From Malurus cyaneus samueli (Eukaryota; Chordata; Aves; Passeriformes; Maluridae), in assembly GCA_009741485.1 (NCBI GenBank), contig CM019216.1:48008789-48072788 (forward strand): a stretch of DNA of 64,000 nt, written 5' to 3'. Both the position numbers and the translations under genes were made by a program. The notes beneath the pieces are model-generated. The model saw only the letters and a list, made by a program, of their open reading frames with translations. It did no database searches and was not told the origin of the DNA. Below, piece by piece: positions 1-12,215 of this stretch (position 1 is its first letter; every line of letters starts with the position of its first letter).

Positions 1-2511
1 TTCAGAATGAATGGCTGTGTGTGCGGTGCCTGTGACTTAAGAATATGAATTTCAAACAGATAAAAAAGTTATATGTGAATAGTTAGAGAAGTACATGTTT
101 CAGGTTGTTATGATCCCACAAGTTTTGATGGCTAAAGCTAAAAGAAAAATAAATAAAAAATCTTAGACATAAATTTTGCATCAGGGTTTTTACATTGCAC
201 TTATTCAGTTAAGAAAAAAAAATTTAAAAAATTTAAAAAAATTTAAAAAAAAGAGAAAAGGAGACATATTCCTTTATTTTAATTGCACATCCTTCCTTTT
301 AAAATCCTTGGGACAAAATACTTTCTTTTCTGTAGTTTCTAATACTTTTTTACCCAAATGTAATATGGATTTTACACTCGATGATAGAAGGACAGGTAAT
401 GATTTACCATGAGATGTAGACTAGTACACTCAAGCTTTCTGAATACTAAATAAGGTATTCTCATTCTGTAACTATTTTAGCTGGCCCTTAGGCAAGTGAA
501 GGAAAATGTTTCTTTTCCACCATTTTCAAAGGGAGTAAGTCTGGCAGAGGACTGGGCTGGGTGTCCTGTCCCTTCTGATGGACAGCAGAGTGTCCAGTGC
601 CTGAGCAGCATGCAGGCGATGTGACCATGTCACTTGAATGTGATTGTCTCATATAAGACACGAATTTTGTGACTACTGCAAATCTTCAGACCTGGGTTAG
701 GGCAGCCTTGTTTGAAACTCCTGCCTCTCCTGCGTGGTTTCCTTGTTTACTGTCAGCAACACCTGTGCTGGTTTCGCGTTGCATTTTTGCAAAATCACGC
801 TGGGTTTCCATCCATGAAGATCTGTGTTGGTGCCAGTCCTGAAGTCATGATGGATGAAGCTCCCTCTCCTCTCCACTGCTCAGAGCAAGTTCTGGGTCAG
901 TCCTCTGCTGACATCCACGTCCTTCATCCAGCTGCCCCACTCTTGGCTTTGCTCTGGGAGCCCTGCAGAGTGTCCTACTGCAGGCTGTGGTCTTGCCCTG
1001 TCAGTCTGGATGCTCTTTCTGTGTTGTCACTGTCTCTGAAAAAAAAAAGAGCTGAGTTTTGGCCCTCTTCAAAGCAGCATGACTGCTCCTGCAGAGCAGT
1101 GTGGGGCAAAGAGAAGTGAGGAAGAGCAGGCAGAAGTAAAAGTCTTTCTCATCCCAGCTTCTTCATGTCCCTTCTATTCACCCTATATAGATAAATGCAA
1201 GTTAGCAGCTATGTGGAGAGATTTCCCTGTTCTCTGGGGAGAAGTAAGAGGCTAACAGTAATGAGGGAGCAATTTTTTTTTGCCTTTTTCACTAGGAGCA
1301 GAGTCTGAACTGGATTAGATAGTATAGGAATATATTTTTCTTTGTTTTCTGCAGGTGTGTGCAGTTTAAAACCAGCAGAGCCATGGCCACAGTAAAAGAA
1401 AATACAAAATGGAAACAAACCACAGTACTAAAACCAAATAAAAATCGTGTCATTGCTGTGCCAGATACAGTCAGATACACAAAAGAGATGTTGGTTAGTT
1501 TATGTGTTCCTTACTTTCTGAGGCTGTGTGCTCCCTGCTCTGCATTTTGCAGCTCTTTACAGGGTTGGGTGTTGTGCTACAGAGTGGAAGCAGATGCTGT
1601 GCTTCCTTTTGAGCACCTATGCCAGTGACAGGATTTCAGCATATCAGGCATATGTTTACTGACTAAGGCTAAGAAGCCATTTTCTGTCAAGTATTGAATG
1701 ATGGAAGAAGTATCTTGCGTTAATTTTACACTTTTTTTTGGAGGTTGCCAAAAAGGATCAGATATGTTTGGCAGATGAGATATGAGAACAGCTGCATTTT
1801 GATAATAATGCAGAGACCTTATTAAAATGTATCTCCCCAAATCTTCCAAAGCAAGAAGCACAATTATATTAGAACTCTCCAGAAACTCAGTAGATTTTCC
1901 TGGATTTTTTTTCAGTTGTGTCCTGTCCAACTGTTAAACCCCTGTCCAATGAACATGACATTGCATGATATACTTCAAAGTCTGGCTTTAGGTACTACCA
2001 TAAAACTATTTATTTGGGAAAACAGCAAAGGCAAAACACCATTTGCAGACTGCCCACATGAAAATTCCTGCACATGTGTCTTTGGGCTTGATTCAAGATC
2101 CATGAAAACCCTGTTATATTGCTCAAGCCTTGTGTGAAGAGACCTGACTACAGAGCAGGAGGAATAGATAAAATTAAATTTTTTTTTTAAAGGAATTTAC
2201 TCATTGCTTTTAGACAAGTCTGTATCTCATATAAAAGGGCAAAAATGTTTAATTTGTAGCTGATACTGGCACTTAGCAGGGTTTTGCGGTAAAATTTTTT
2301 GAAAGAATTAAAAACTGTGCAGTATTTTCCGGATTTATAGATTACTCAGTGGAAAAAAAAAAAAGATTTGGTTTTGGCGCTTACTGCACACAAGACAGGT
2401 TATTTAATCAATCCCCCTGTCACCTGTATTTGTCTATCTACAGGGAAAAACACAGTGATACCATCAGCAATTTGAAATAGCTGTCATATAAGTATGAGTA
2501 TGATTCACCAA
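1..2511. other. Intronic stretch with no recognised element
   Basis: Mostly AT-rich. The part from about 540 to 1140 is noticeably richer in G+C and includes CTG/CAG-rich sequence. I could not assign it to a repeat family or gene. It may be an old, unrecognised transposon fragment. Confidence 0.4.
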
Positions 2512-3183
2512 GGGCAAAGCAGGTTGGACAAACCTGATCACCCTCTGTGACAAAGTGCTCGATTCATGGAGGGTGAGCGGTGGTCGTTGTTTACCTGGAT
2601 TTCTCCAAAGCTTTCCATATGGTTCCCTACAGCCTCCTCCTGGAGAAACTGGTGTGTTCTGGTCTAGGCAAGTGCTCTGTGCAGCCTTGGGAAGAGGCTG
2701 ACCAGCTCACCCGGACACCAGGTGTGCTGGAAAATAACTCCATTCCAAACTGGCAACCTGTGCCAAGTGGGGATCCCCAGGAGTAGGTATCAAGAGTACT
2801 CTGATGACATTGGCCAATGATGCCACACTGAGTGGGAAACTGAAGGCTCTGGAAGGGAGAGCCACCCTGTAGGAAAACCTGGGCAGGCTGAAAGAGTGAG
2901 ATAAGGACAACTTGGTACAGTTCAACAAGATCTTGCACCTGGGAAAATATGATCCGGGAGTGGAGCACACTCCACTCTCTACCCAACTCTACCCAACTGG
3001 GGAGAACCTCTGTGGAAAGGGAACTGAAGGAATTGTAATAATCATCGCAGAGAAGTGTTTGGACACTTTCAAAATTCAGCTGTACAGGATGCTGAGCCAT
3101 CTTATCTAGACTATGCTTTCGCCAAGAATGGTTGGATCAGGTGATTCTTGATCTCCCTTCTAAGCTGGTACTCTATGATTCTG
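2512..3183 (+). mobile_element. CR1 LINE relic, ORF2 reverse transcriptase part plus 3' end
   Basis: This is a non-LTR retrotransposon fragment in sense orientation. Near 2525-2570 the translation reads TNLITLCDKVLDS, and from 2580 it reads VVYLDFSKAF, a reverse-transcriptase block typical of CR1 ORF2. About 2750 gives NWQPVPSGDPQ (family: SG-PQGS). From about 2810 the YADD-type region survives as LANDATLSG, with the catalytic aspartates altered. FNK and LHLGK follow near 2920-2945. The 3' end near 3130-3183 has the typical GGTTGGATCAGGTGATTCTT and TCTATGATTCTG. There are internal deletions (between the AFD-type block and the SGxPQ block), stops and frameshifts, so it is 5'-truncated and dead. 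Confidence 0.9.
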
Positions 3184-4788
3184 GGATGAAAATCCATTTT
3201 ATTGGTTATAGGTGCCTAGTGTTTTACTGTTGCATTGACAGCAGCCTTAAATTTTGGTTTGTTTTTTTTTGCTTGGATTAAAAGAAGGAGCAGGAGTAGG
3301 TGTAAAAAAAACAGACTTCAGGACTCAGGATGCCCTTTTCCTCTCTGCCAACTTCCTACCTGCCTGCCTTTTGCTTCCCCAGGACACGAATCTGTGGCCT
3401 CCCACAGAAGACAGCAATGCACCTTTCTCACTATGACACCTGATCTATATTGCACCTTTTTAAACTGCTGTGGTAAAATCCTATTTATAGTTTCCAGCTA
3501 TAATAAACAATCAGGTCTGCAAAATGTTTGGCCCTGCAGTGGGGTGTTGAGCATCACCCAAGATGAAAAACAAGCTTTCTCACTGGGGTGGGATTCATTA
3601 TGTTACCACTCACTCAACATCAAGCTCTTTAAATAACACTTTTTGCACAAACATGGTTTCTGAACATTCTGTGGTATGGCATTAATTGGAGGGGAGACCA
3701 CAAAAGTTACTTAAATAGATATATATATCCGATTTATGTAGCAAACAAAATGTACTAAATTCTTCTAGCTGAGTAAAGCCTTTTTCTAAAAAAAATATTC
3801 TTTATATGACAAATAAGATACGGAGCCAAAAATTACAGTAAATCTTTAGAAATTGTGGAATCCTGTTTAAATAAAAGGAATTATGCAGGTAATTCTATTA
3901 ATAGTATTGATAGCTATCTGCATAAATCCCAGCCTTTCTAACAAGAAAATATGTTTCTACATTCAAAATGCATCTGGACATCAAATAATGTAGTACTGTA
4001 ATCCTGGTGTCAGTTAGGAAGGTGAGGATGGTGTTCTGTACGTAATTATCATATACATTAACGAATAATGCAACAAGATATTTTCAAGGGATTTTTTAAT
4101 AGAGTGAAAAATAAGAGGTTTGCTTACCCTTCAGAAAGAGGGAGGAAATATGGCCTATGAGGTCTCATCTATTTTCTGTTCGAATTATCTGTAACACTTG
4201 GAAATGTAAAACATTTTTTGAGACGAGTTAATTCATTTTTATCAAACAGGAACAAGTTTGCATAGAAGATGTATTAAAATTTTTCAGATACATTTCTTAA
4301 AGCACCCAACAGCTGAAATAACTGTGTGGATTTTGATAATTCCTGATAAGTGGTCACAATATGAGAGCTCTGGCCAAATAGGCAGTAGAGAATAGAATCA
4401 AATGCTAATATTTGATTAAGTTGCTGTAAAAGTTTTCCTTAAGATTATTTCAGAATCCTACCCAATTAAATCTGGAGAAATAGCATGTTTTCAGAAAATT
4501 TGGGGGTTGAGGGGGAGGTGGCAGGGAAAGGAACATTCACTATTTTGTCCAAATATCCTATGCTTTGTAATTTGCAAGTTGTGTGTCTGAACCCAAAATT
4601 AGCGGGAGTAGTGGGTGAGTCTTCATCAACCTTATCCTGACTCTTGTAATCTAAACAATGTTTATACTTCCAGAAAAATGGGTGAATGCAGCACAGCTGT
4701 AGTAGGAGGGGTGTGTGCCTCTCCTACAGCCTCCTTTGGCTAAATGGAACTACTTTTTTGAGTGGGCATTAACACCGGTGCTGCTGTG

Positions 4789-4851
4789 TTGGTTTTTTGG
4801 GGTTTTTTTTTTGGGTTTTTTTTTTTGTTTGTTTTTTTTTTTTTTTTTGTT
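4789..4851. repeat. T/G-rich low-complexity tract
   Basis: Long T runs separated by GGG or single G, ending in an 18-base T run. It could be an old poly(A) tail on the minus strand, but no retrocopy body is recognisable next to it. Confidence 0.85.
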
Positions 4852-5863
4852 GCCTAGAGCAAAAATGCTTTAAATTCCAATAACCTAGATAAGCCTCTTC
4901 AATACTCCCACAAATCTTTAGCCAGAGATTTGCAGCATTGTTTCGAGGGGCGTTTGAATCTTATTTCTGATACATTTGTTAGTTGAATACTTTGTGTTAT
5001 GTCTTCAAATAATATTTATCATGTTCAGTGTGACAAGAACAATTTTATTGCCTTCTATTACATGTTAATTTGGAGATAGTAATCCAACAGTGTTGCAAAT
5101 TACTCTTGGGTAGAGGTAGTAAAAGGAAGCCTATAGGAACAGTATTCAGGACAAAGTATTCTGGAAGGGTTTATAGGCACACTGAGCATCTTCTGGAAAG
5201 ACTGAGAGGATTGAGCTGAAAGCAAGAGGCCAAAGGGGGAAAAAAGATAATGCTTTCATTATTTTTTCTCTTACGAGTGACAGTAAAGATCTTTACAAAG
5301 TAGTCTTTGAAGAGGGTTGTCTGGTTCTGATTATTTTATTGCAAGTCCGTGTCACTGCTGTGTGTTTTGATATATGTTCCTTCTCTTAAATAGTTCAACC
5401 TGTTCCGAAGTAATCAATGCATCTGTGTCTGTATTCTGAGGTTTGCATGCAGTGTGCAATCATTAGTGGTCTGTGGCTGATATTTATGCTCCTCCACACC
5501 CAAAAGTATTGAGAAACTCTTTTATGGTCAGACATGTCTTCTGACTGCTTACTTTACAAAAGAAAATTTTCTAAGAAGCTGCAAAATCAGAAAAAGTACT
5601 GAAACTATTGTTAAGATTCATAGTTTTTTCCCCTAGGATCATTTCCAATGGTCATTTATTTCTAAGGAACTTTTTAAGTAATATGAAGAATGGAAACAGA
5701 AGAGAAATGCTGAAACAACAAACATCCATAACTGAAGTAGCAAGGTGTTTCCAGGACTGCCTGTAAGACATCTGTTTTATTTTCCACTGAGGAGAATGTT
5801 CACTTCTTCTGAAGAAATGGTGTGTCTTCTCCAATAAGACCAAACTGTAGAGCCATAACAGGG

Positions 5864-5888
<25 letters not shown>
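5864..5888. repeat. A25 homopolymer
   Basis: Uninterrupted A run. No polyadenylation signal or coding relic is recognisable upstream, so there is no support for a processed pseudogene. Confidence 0.9.
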
Positions 5889-5894
<6 letters not shown>

Positions 5895-7128
5895 GAATTC
5901 CAGATGCTGGATTTCCAGGGATCCAATCATGACAGAGTCAATTTGTTGTCTTCAGAATGGATGGAATTCAGTCCTTCAGGGAGCCTGTACACAAAAGTCA
6001 CTCTGCATTCTAACCTACCTTAAGCTCCTAAGTATAGATTGTAACTGATATTCTAAGCAACATGCCGGGAGAAAATTTGTTTCAATTCTCCAAGGAAGGC
6101 TTTTGGAAAGGTGAAATATCAGACACAACCTTCAGAGGATGAAAATAAACGTGGTACTCTACCTCCCATGAAGACCACTTGCAGAATAACAGCTCTGCTG
6201 AACTGCACCCACTGCTGAGCAAACACATGGCAAAGCCTCACTTTGTGCACTCAGAATTACTTTGGGATTGTTTGTTTGTTTCTTTTTCAATTGTTTTGCA
6301 CTCCAAAATTACAACAAGATACATGAAAACCAAACCCCAACCAAGTCTTTGTATCGAATTTCACATCAGGATTTTATCTTATTTTGCAACAAAGGGAATA
6401 ATTTCTGATGTGCTTTAATATATGCTGCTGTACCTGCTCCGAAAATGAGGTAGTTCATATGAAATTTCACACAAAAATTATGTATAATTATCTCCCCTCT
6501 ACAAGGGAACGTACTAGGCTGAATAGCTGTAAAGAGTATTTAATGCTATTTTAAAAGATAAAAATGTAGGCGGACAGATTTACATTTAAATCATATTTCA
6601 ATCAGCCTTAAAGGTTCAGTTTACACAGTAAGGGTATAAAATTTAGCTCATTAAATATGCACAATGTTTTGCATTGCATGAAGGATGTGGATTGTACTTT
6701 CGATTTCCAAACAAATTAAACCTGCTGTCAGAAAGTACACTGTAGCAGGATACAGTGGGCTCTGTGGAAACCAATTTGAACAATTTATGCTACTGCATAT
6801 CAGTTGGGTGAATTGGATTTCAGATAAATCCTCAGTGACAAGCTTAGGTTCTTCTTGCATGAGTAGGAAGAATCCACATCGCTTTTTCTGATCACAGATT
6901 TAGGGCAATACTTTTGCACTCCAAACGAAGGAGTTCAAAGGGTTGTGGTGGGAGATCCTGCACAGAAGGCACCAAAAAAATTATTATGCAGTGAGAGACA
7001 GCCTCTATGACTTAGCAGGAGCTGTCTGTGTCTTGCCACGCACACATTAGAGACTGATCAGTGAATGTGTGTGTAGCTTGAGACCAGCCCACCCATCCCC
7101 AGCCTTCTTCCCTGTGAATGTAGTCAGC

Positions 7129-7150
7129 GAGGATACCCCATGGTATCCTC
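7129..7150. repeat. Short perfect inverted repeat
   Basis: GAGGATACC and GGTATCCTC form 9-bp perfect arms around a 4-base CCAT loop. Pairing does not continue beyond the arms. It could occur by chance in 64 kb. Confidence 0.6.
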
Positions 7151-8460
7151 CTTTCTCATTTCAGCTCACAGACACTTACAGAAGCCTTTTTCCAGGCCTT
7201 TGAAGGCTGCACAAGGAGCCAGGTTGTGCATTAATTCGTTCCAGGCAATTACCTCATCATATGGTTTTCCTTAATCCCTTTGTTATAAAAAAGAGGAGGG
7301 CAAATCCTGCCCATCCAGCACCTCAAGGTTTGGGTTGTTTTTTTGTTTTTTCATAAGGTGCAATTAGTAAACTATACTTGAAATCAAATTTTCAAACACC
7401 AACTTTCCACTCCTTCAAAGTGGTTTAGTGAACAGCCATGGACACATCATCGTACATAACTTTTTATGGTACTCAATGTGCTTAAAAAAAGGTATTGTAA
7501 GAACTTCCCAAACATTGATTCATCATCCAGCTGAGAATTCTGAGAATTTGTCTGTTGGGAAAAATGTTTATGATAAAGATGAGGCCATGAAGTTACTGCC
7601 TGCATTTAATTGAAAAGCATTTCAAGTATCTGTATGTCTAAAATAAACACAAAACAAATTTATAGATAACCAAATGTCTAAGACAAAATAATTTTATTGA
7701 AAAAGTGAAATTCCTTTGCAATAATGCATTTACATATTTAGATTAGAGGGTTCTAAAACCCTTTACAGACTGCATGCACTGTGTTCAGTGTATTCATAAA
7801 AACAGGCAAAAAGTTCTAGATGGTATTCTTAAAATTTAAATGACTCAGCAAAGTCCTTTTATGATTCTTTCTCTAAAATACTCTGGGAGCTTTATATTGT
7901 TGTCATGTTCTCCCAGTCAACATATTAAATTGCTGCCGCTACTGAAGAAATTGGATTCTGTTTGTACAACACCCAACCATACTTTCAGCCATCTTATCTC
8001 TGGACAACAATCACAGCAAGTCCAATTTCTGGCCATAAAGTCGTTTTTTCCAAAAGTGGCATCCATCTCCCAAAAGATTTCCATCAGACACTTCTGTAAG
8101 CACCTTCCAAGTTTCCTCTGGATGAATCTGTCATGCAATTAGGTTACTGATGGGCTGCCATGACAAATACGTTGCCATTTGTCTTTTGATGTACCTTTCA
8201 TTTTAATGTTTTAAGTATTTCCTTCTTTTAAATGCTGTCTCCTGGGAGCTGTACCCACTCTATTTTATGTTTCGAATAAAACAATTGCACCAGCATCTTT
8301 TCCTTGTGAATCCAAAGAGCACATTATAATGTGCCATATTTTTTCCCAGGAGTGAATATTATTTTGAATACTCACTGTATTGTGGAATAGCCTGCAGACT
8401 AAAGAGTGTATTTAGTTGCTGGTTTTCTCTGTCCTGAGAAATCTTTCAGGTGATAAAAGA

Positions 8461-8706
8461 AATCATAGAATCATAGAATCATAGACTCATAGAATCATAG
8501 AATCATAGAATGGCTTGGTTTGGAAGGGATCTTAAAGATCATCTAGTTCCAGCCCCTCTGCTGTAGGCAGGGACATTCAACCCATTCAGCCTGACCTTGA
8601 ACACTTCCAGGGCTGGGACATCCACAGCTTCTCTGGGCAACCTGTGCCAGGGCCTCACTATCCTCACAGAAAGGAATTTCTTTATTCTTCTCAAATATCT
8701 AAATAG
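8461..8706 (-). mobile_element. CR1 LINE 3' end, 5'-truncated
   Basis: The + strand begins with about five copies of ATCATAGAAT, the reverse complement of the avian CR1 tail ATTCTATGAT. Then come GGTTTGGAAGGGATCTTAAAGATCATC and the usual CR1 phrases: TGACCTTGAACACTTCCAGGG, ACATCCACAGCTTCTCTGGG and CAACCTGTGCCAG. The element runs on the minus strand and ends in the region AAGGAATTTCTTTATTCTTC, which is a short 5'-truncated copy. Good conservation makes this one of the younger CR1 copies here. Confidence 0.95.
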
Positions 8707-11564
8707 TAATGTTATCTGTGAAGCCTTCATTTGGCTCTGTGCTTGTGGCTTATGATACCATCTTTAATTATATTATGATTTACTATTTTTCCTCAAGATC
8801 TCTGCCTTGTTCATTGCACAGTGGACTGGACAGGCAGGTGAATCACATCTAAAGAAGGAAAGAGGCTACTGTCTGAAGGGGTTGCTTTGCTGAGGTTGGA
8901 ATAATAAGGCAGAAACCTGAAAGAGAGAGAAGAACTAAGACAACTATTGCTGCTCTGGAGGAACAGGTTCTTCTCTCTTCACTGCCTAAGTTTCTGAGTC
9001 AGTCAGCATACTGTCCCCTTTCTAGGATATCTTTTATCTAATAACATTAATTAAGTTTGCACTGAGGTATTTTTTCAAGAGAAAATCAAATTGAATATTA
9101 ATGTGAAAATTTAAAAGACTGAAGATCAAATTTATCTTTTTATTGTTTGAGTAATTCCATAGTTAAATTCAGCAGCTAGTCCATTCTGCTTTACTCCCAA
9201 CTTCTCACTGATATACTTTTCCAATTTATTCATGTCTGGTTTTTGCCTGGCTTTCCCTATACCAATATAGAATATTTCAGGTCAAAGAGACTTAATGCAT
9301 TGCTAGAATTATTTATTTAAATTCCAATCAACATGAGCTTTTATAAAAATAGCTTTCAAAACCCTGTGCATTCCTGCTTTTCATTGCCATGTTTAATGAA
9401 GAAATTATGAATGCAGATTTTAATGTCATCAATGTGAGGATATTGCTTTTGAATTTTGCAGCACATCTAGAGGCAAAGAAATTAAATGGCCTTTTAAAAG
9501 CAATGTTTTTTACTGCAGGTAGTTAGGGAACGCCTTAGTTCTTCTGCATGTGAGCAGTAACTCATTCTATTTATGCAAACACATAAAACAATTCAAAATC
9601 TGCCCCTAAACCAGGGAACTGATCTGCAAATAAATTTGAGTTAGGAACTGAAGAATATTGTTGTCTGAGGGCTCCAATTCCAATTTTATTGTATTTTTTT
9701 CTTAGTTGTTTAATGTCCTTGTAGCTTGAAAAGCAAATTGCCTTGGTGTTAATGAGGTATAATTACTTCCACGTTCTAAACACTAACTATTTTCTTTCTT
9801 TTTTAAAAGTTCCTAGATCAAAACACCAACACTTGGGAATAGTCTACATTCACACTCTTAATTTATGCTGGTAAAGGATGGGTGTTCTTTGGGTTTTCTC
9901 TAGTTTTTTTTCAATTGCAGTTAAGCAATTTAGGAACGTGTCTTTTTAGTTTTATGCCCTTGCCAGCATAAGGTAGCATAAATGATTTAGAGTTCTTGAT
10001 ACACTACCTGTCAAATGTATCTGAAGATCTCCATGGTCTCAAAACACTTTCCCAATATTCAGCATATAAAATAAGGAGAGATAAAGAACTGGAAGTAAAA
10101 CAAAAAAAAAAAAAAAAAAAAACAAAAAAAACAAAAAAAAAAAAAAAAACACAAAAAAAAAAAAAAAAAGTTCAAACCAAATGCCATAAAATTAAATTAA
10201 AATTAAAAACTTTATCCAGGTCAGCTTATATTCCAAATTCCTACTACAAGTCTTTCTTAAGTATGGGCACATCCTACTTCATTTTTGTGCTGCCATCCTT
10301 TGCCATCCTTCTGTTTCAGGTAAGTAATAAACTCTCCAAAAGATGAGTTTAAGTTAAAAGATTAAATACTTTACTTTAGGAAAGAAGAGCCCTAAATTCT
10401 TTATATAAAAAAATCAACTTCCCCGTGAACTCGCCTCTCACTGAAACTGCTGCCTCTTTCATCATAATGTTTCAATGTCTTCTGCTCCATTTCTGTTGTC
10501 AGAATGCTATTACTTTTATGGGATAAGGAGGCATAGGTAATTATGCTATATAGTACAAAAAATTTTTTTCAGTAGTTGCAGGCTTTATGCATTAAGCATG
10601 TTTCCTTTGTACTTCAAGCTAAGGAAAAGTACTAGAACTTATACTAAATAGAAATATAACTACTTGTTCAAATATTAATATACTCCCCATATAGTCATAA
10701 TAACTAAAAGGGAAAAATTGCTTTTAAGCATTTCATATTCATCAATAGTTCATGAAAATACATAGCAAGTTATGACACATCTAATAAAGATGAAAGGGAT
10801 GAAAATCCTTGTGAATTTTTAATACGGATAATAAAAGGCATTAATACAGCTTAATTATATTGATAAATAATTAAAATTACTTTTTAAACTATGTTTTATT
10901 TTCATTTAAAATAACTTTATGTGGTACTCTTGGAGGAATTATATACATGGCATTATACTGCCAGCCACTCTACAAGGGCTAGTAAAAGTTGTTGTACTGA
11001 TGATCTGAGCAAATATGGCCATTTAAAACATTCTTAGAATATTTCAGCCTAAATACTGTATCTTTTAAAATATCCTTTTGCATCCAAAGTTTCAATAAAT
11101 ATCAAAGATCTGTCCTTAGGTTGGATGTCTGATTGGTCTTCCACTCTTAAGGCAAGTCAATTTCTGTACACATTGTCATACAAAGGAATAATGTTGCTGG
11201 CTTTGCAGAGGTCACATTTGGTTTTCAGTCAGCTCAGGTATAGCTAAGTTAGAGGAAATGTAGGTATTTGATTTAAAACCAGGGGCTTAAACCAAAGTTC
11301 AAGACTAAGTCCCTGGCTTTATCTCAGTGAAATATTGTGACTTTATTCCCGCAGCAAAGTAAGCTAATATTGTGTAGGAGCTTTAACTACTTAGCAATTC
11401 AGGGTTGACACAGTTCTAGCAAGATCCACGTGCCCAGATTGAAATTTGTCTTTTTCACTTTTGCTATATTTTCACAGGGGAATTCACCAGTGTACCTCCC
11501 TTTGTCTCTTTCTTCATCTCTGTGTTCCCTGACTGCAGCCTGCTGACATTCACCGAGAATTATA
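8707..11564. other. Intronic stretch, poly(A)-rich tract only
   Basis: AT-rich, with no exon or transposon recognised apart from the A-rich tract at 10097-10169. Confidence 0.5.
10097..10169. repeat. A-rich low-complexity tract (A runs with single C)
   Basis: A runs of 7 to 20 bases separated by single C. The lysine-rich open frame across it is an artefact of the tract. Confidence 0.9.
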
Positions 11565-12215
11565 GAATACCTTAAATTCTAAGGGACCCATAAAAATCAT
11601 TGAGTCCAACTCCCTTCTTCCCACAGGACTACCTAAAACTAAACCACATGACCACAAATGTTGTCCAGGCATTCCTTGAACTCTGTCAGGGTTGGTGACA
11701 TGACCACTTTCTCGCAGAGCTTGTTCCCATGACCAGCTACGTTCTCAGTGAAGATCTTTTTTCCTGATGTCCAATCTGAACTTACCCAAACACAGCTCAA
11801 TTCCATTCATTTCCTCATGTCCTAGCACTGGTCACCAGAGAGAGAGGTCAGCACATTTCCCTCAAGGACACCCCTTGCCTTTCCTTGTAAATCTTGTCCT
11901 CAAGTCCTTTCAGCATCTTTTCACTCCCCCCTGACACACTGTAATGACTTTGTAGCTTCCTTATATTGTGTCACCCAAAGCTGCCCCCAGCACTCGAGGT
12001 GATGCCACCCCAGGTCAGAGCAGAGCGGGACAATCCTGTCCCTTGCTCGGTGATGATGCTGTGCCCGATGACCCCCAGGACACTCTTGGCCCTCCTGGCT
12101 GCTGGGGCACACTGTTTAACTTTTCCATCCACCCAAGCACCCAGATCTCTTTCCACAGGGAGTCTCTCCAGCCCCTTGTCCCACAGTTTGGCTGTATAAC
12201 TTGTACAATTTGCTG
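11565..12215 (-). mobile_element. CR1 LINE relic with C-terminal end of ORF2
   Basis: The 3' end is at 11565 (ATTATAGAATACC), followed by CATTGAGTCCAACTCCC, a CR1 3' UTR phrase. Minus-strand translation from about 12190 down to 11940 gives ERDLGAWVDGK and a part resembling the CR1 ORF2 end: ARRAKSVLGVIGHSI, then, after a frameshift, RDRIVPLCSDLGWHHLE and QYKEATKSL. The normal family form has DLGVLVDxK and PLYSALVRPHLEY. At least one frameshift is present, so the relic is inactive and 5'-truncated. Confidence 0.88.

Larger units (their letters stand above)
3184..8460. other. Intronic stretch, simple repeats only
   Basis: AT-rich non-coding DNA. It holds a T-rich tract, an A25 run and a short perfect hairpin, each listed separately. 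No coding exon or transposon was recognised. Confidence 0.5.

Noticed and set aside
712..1119. 135-codon frame in a G+C-richer patch
   Set aside because: No recognised domain, no splice-site support, a lysine run from an A10 tract, and an overlapping frame of similar quality. It is treated as non-coding.
1359..1628. 89-codon frame with a polar N-terminal half after a CTGCAG
   Set aside because: No family recognised, it crosses into plainly non-coding sequence, and no donor was found at a sensible place.
7129..7150. Perfect 9-bp hairpin considered as a regulatory RNA or terminator
   Set aside because: A hairpin of this size is expected by chance in a window of this length. Pairing does not extend, and rho-independent terminators do not apply to a bird intron.
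8461..8512. Tandem ATCATAGAAT units considered as a CRISPR-like or independent satellite array
   Set aside because: The units are adjacent with no spacers and are the normal 3' tail of the neighbouring CR1 element.
9996..10346. Lysine-rich 116-codon frame
   Set aside because: The lysines come from the A-rich low-complexity tract at 10097-10169.
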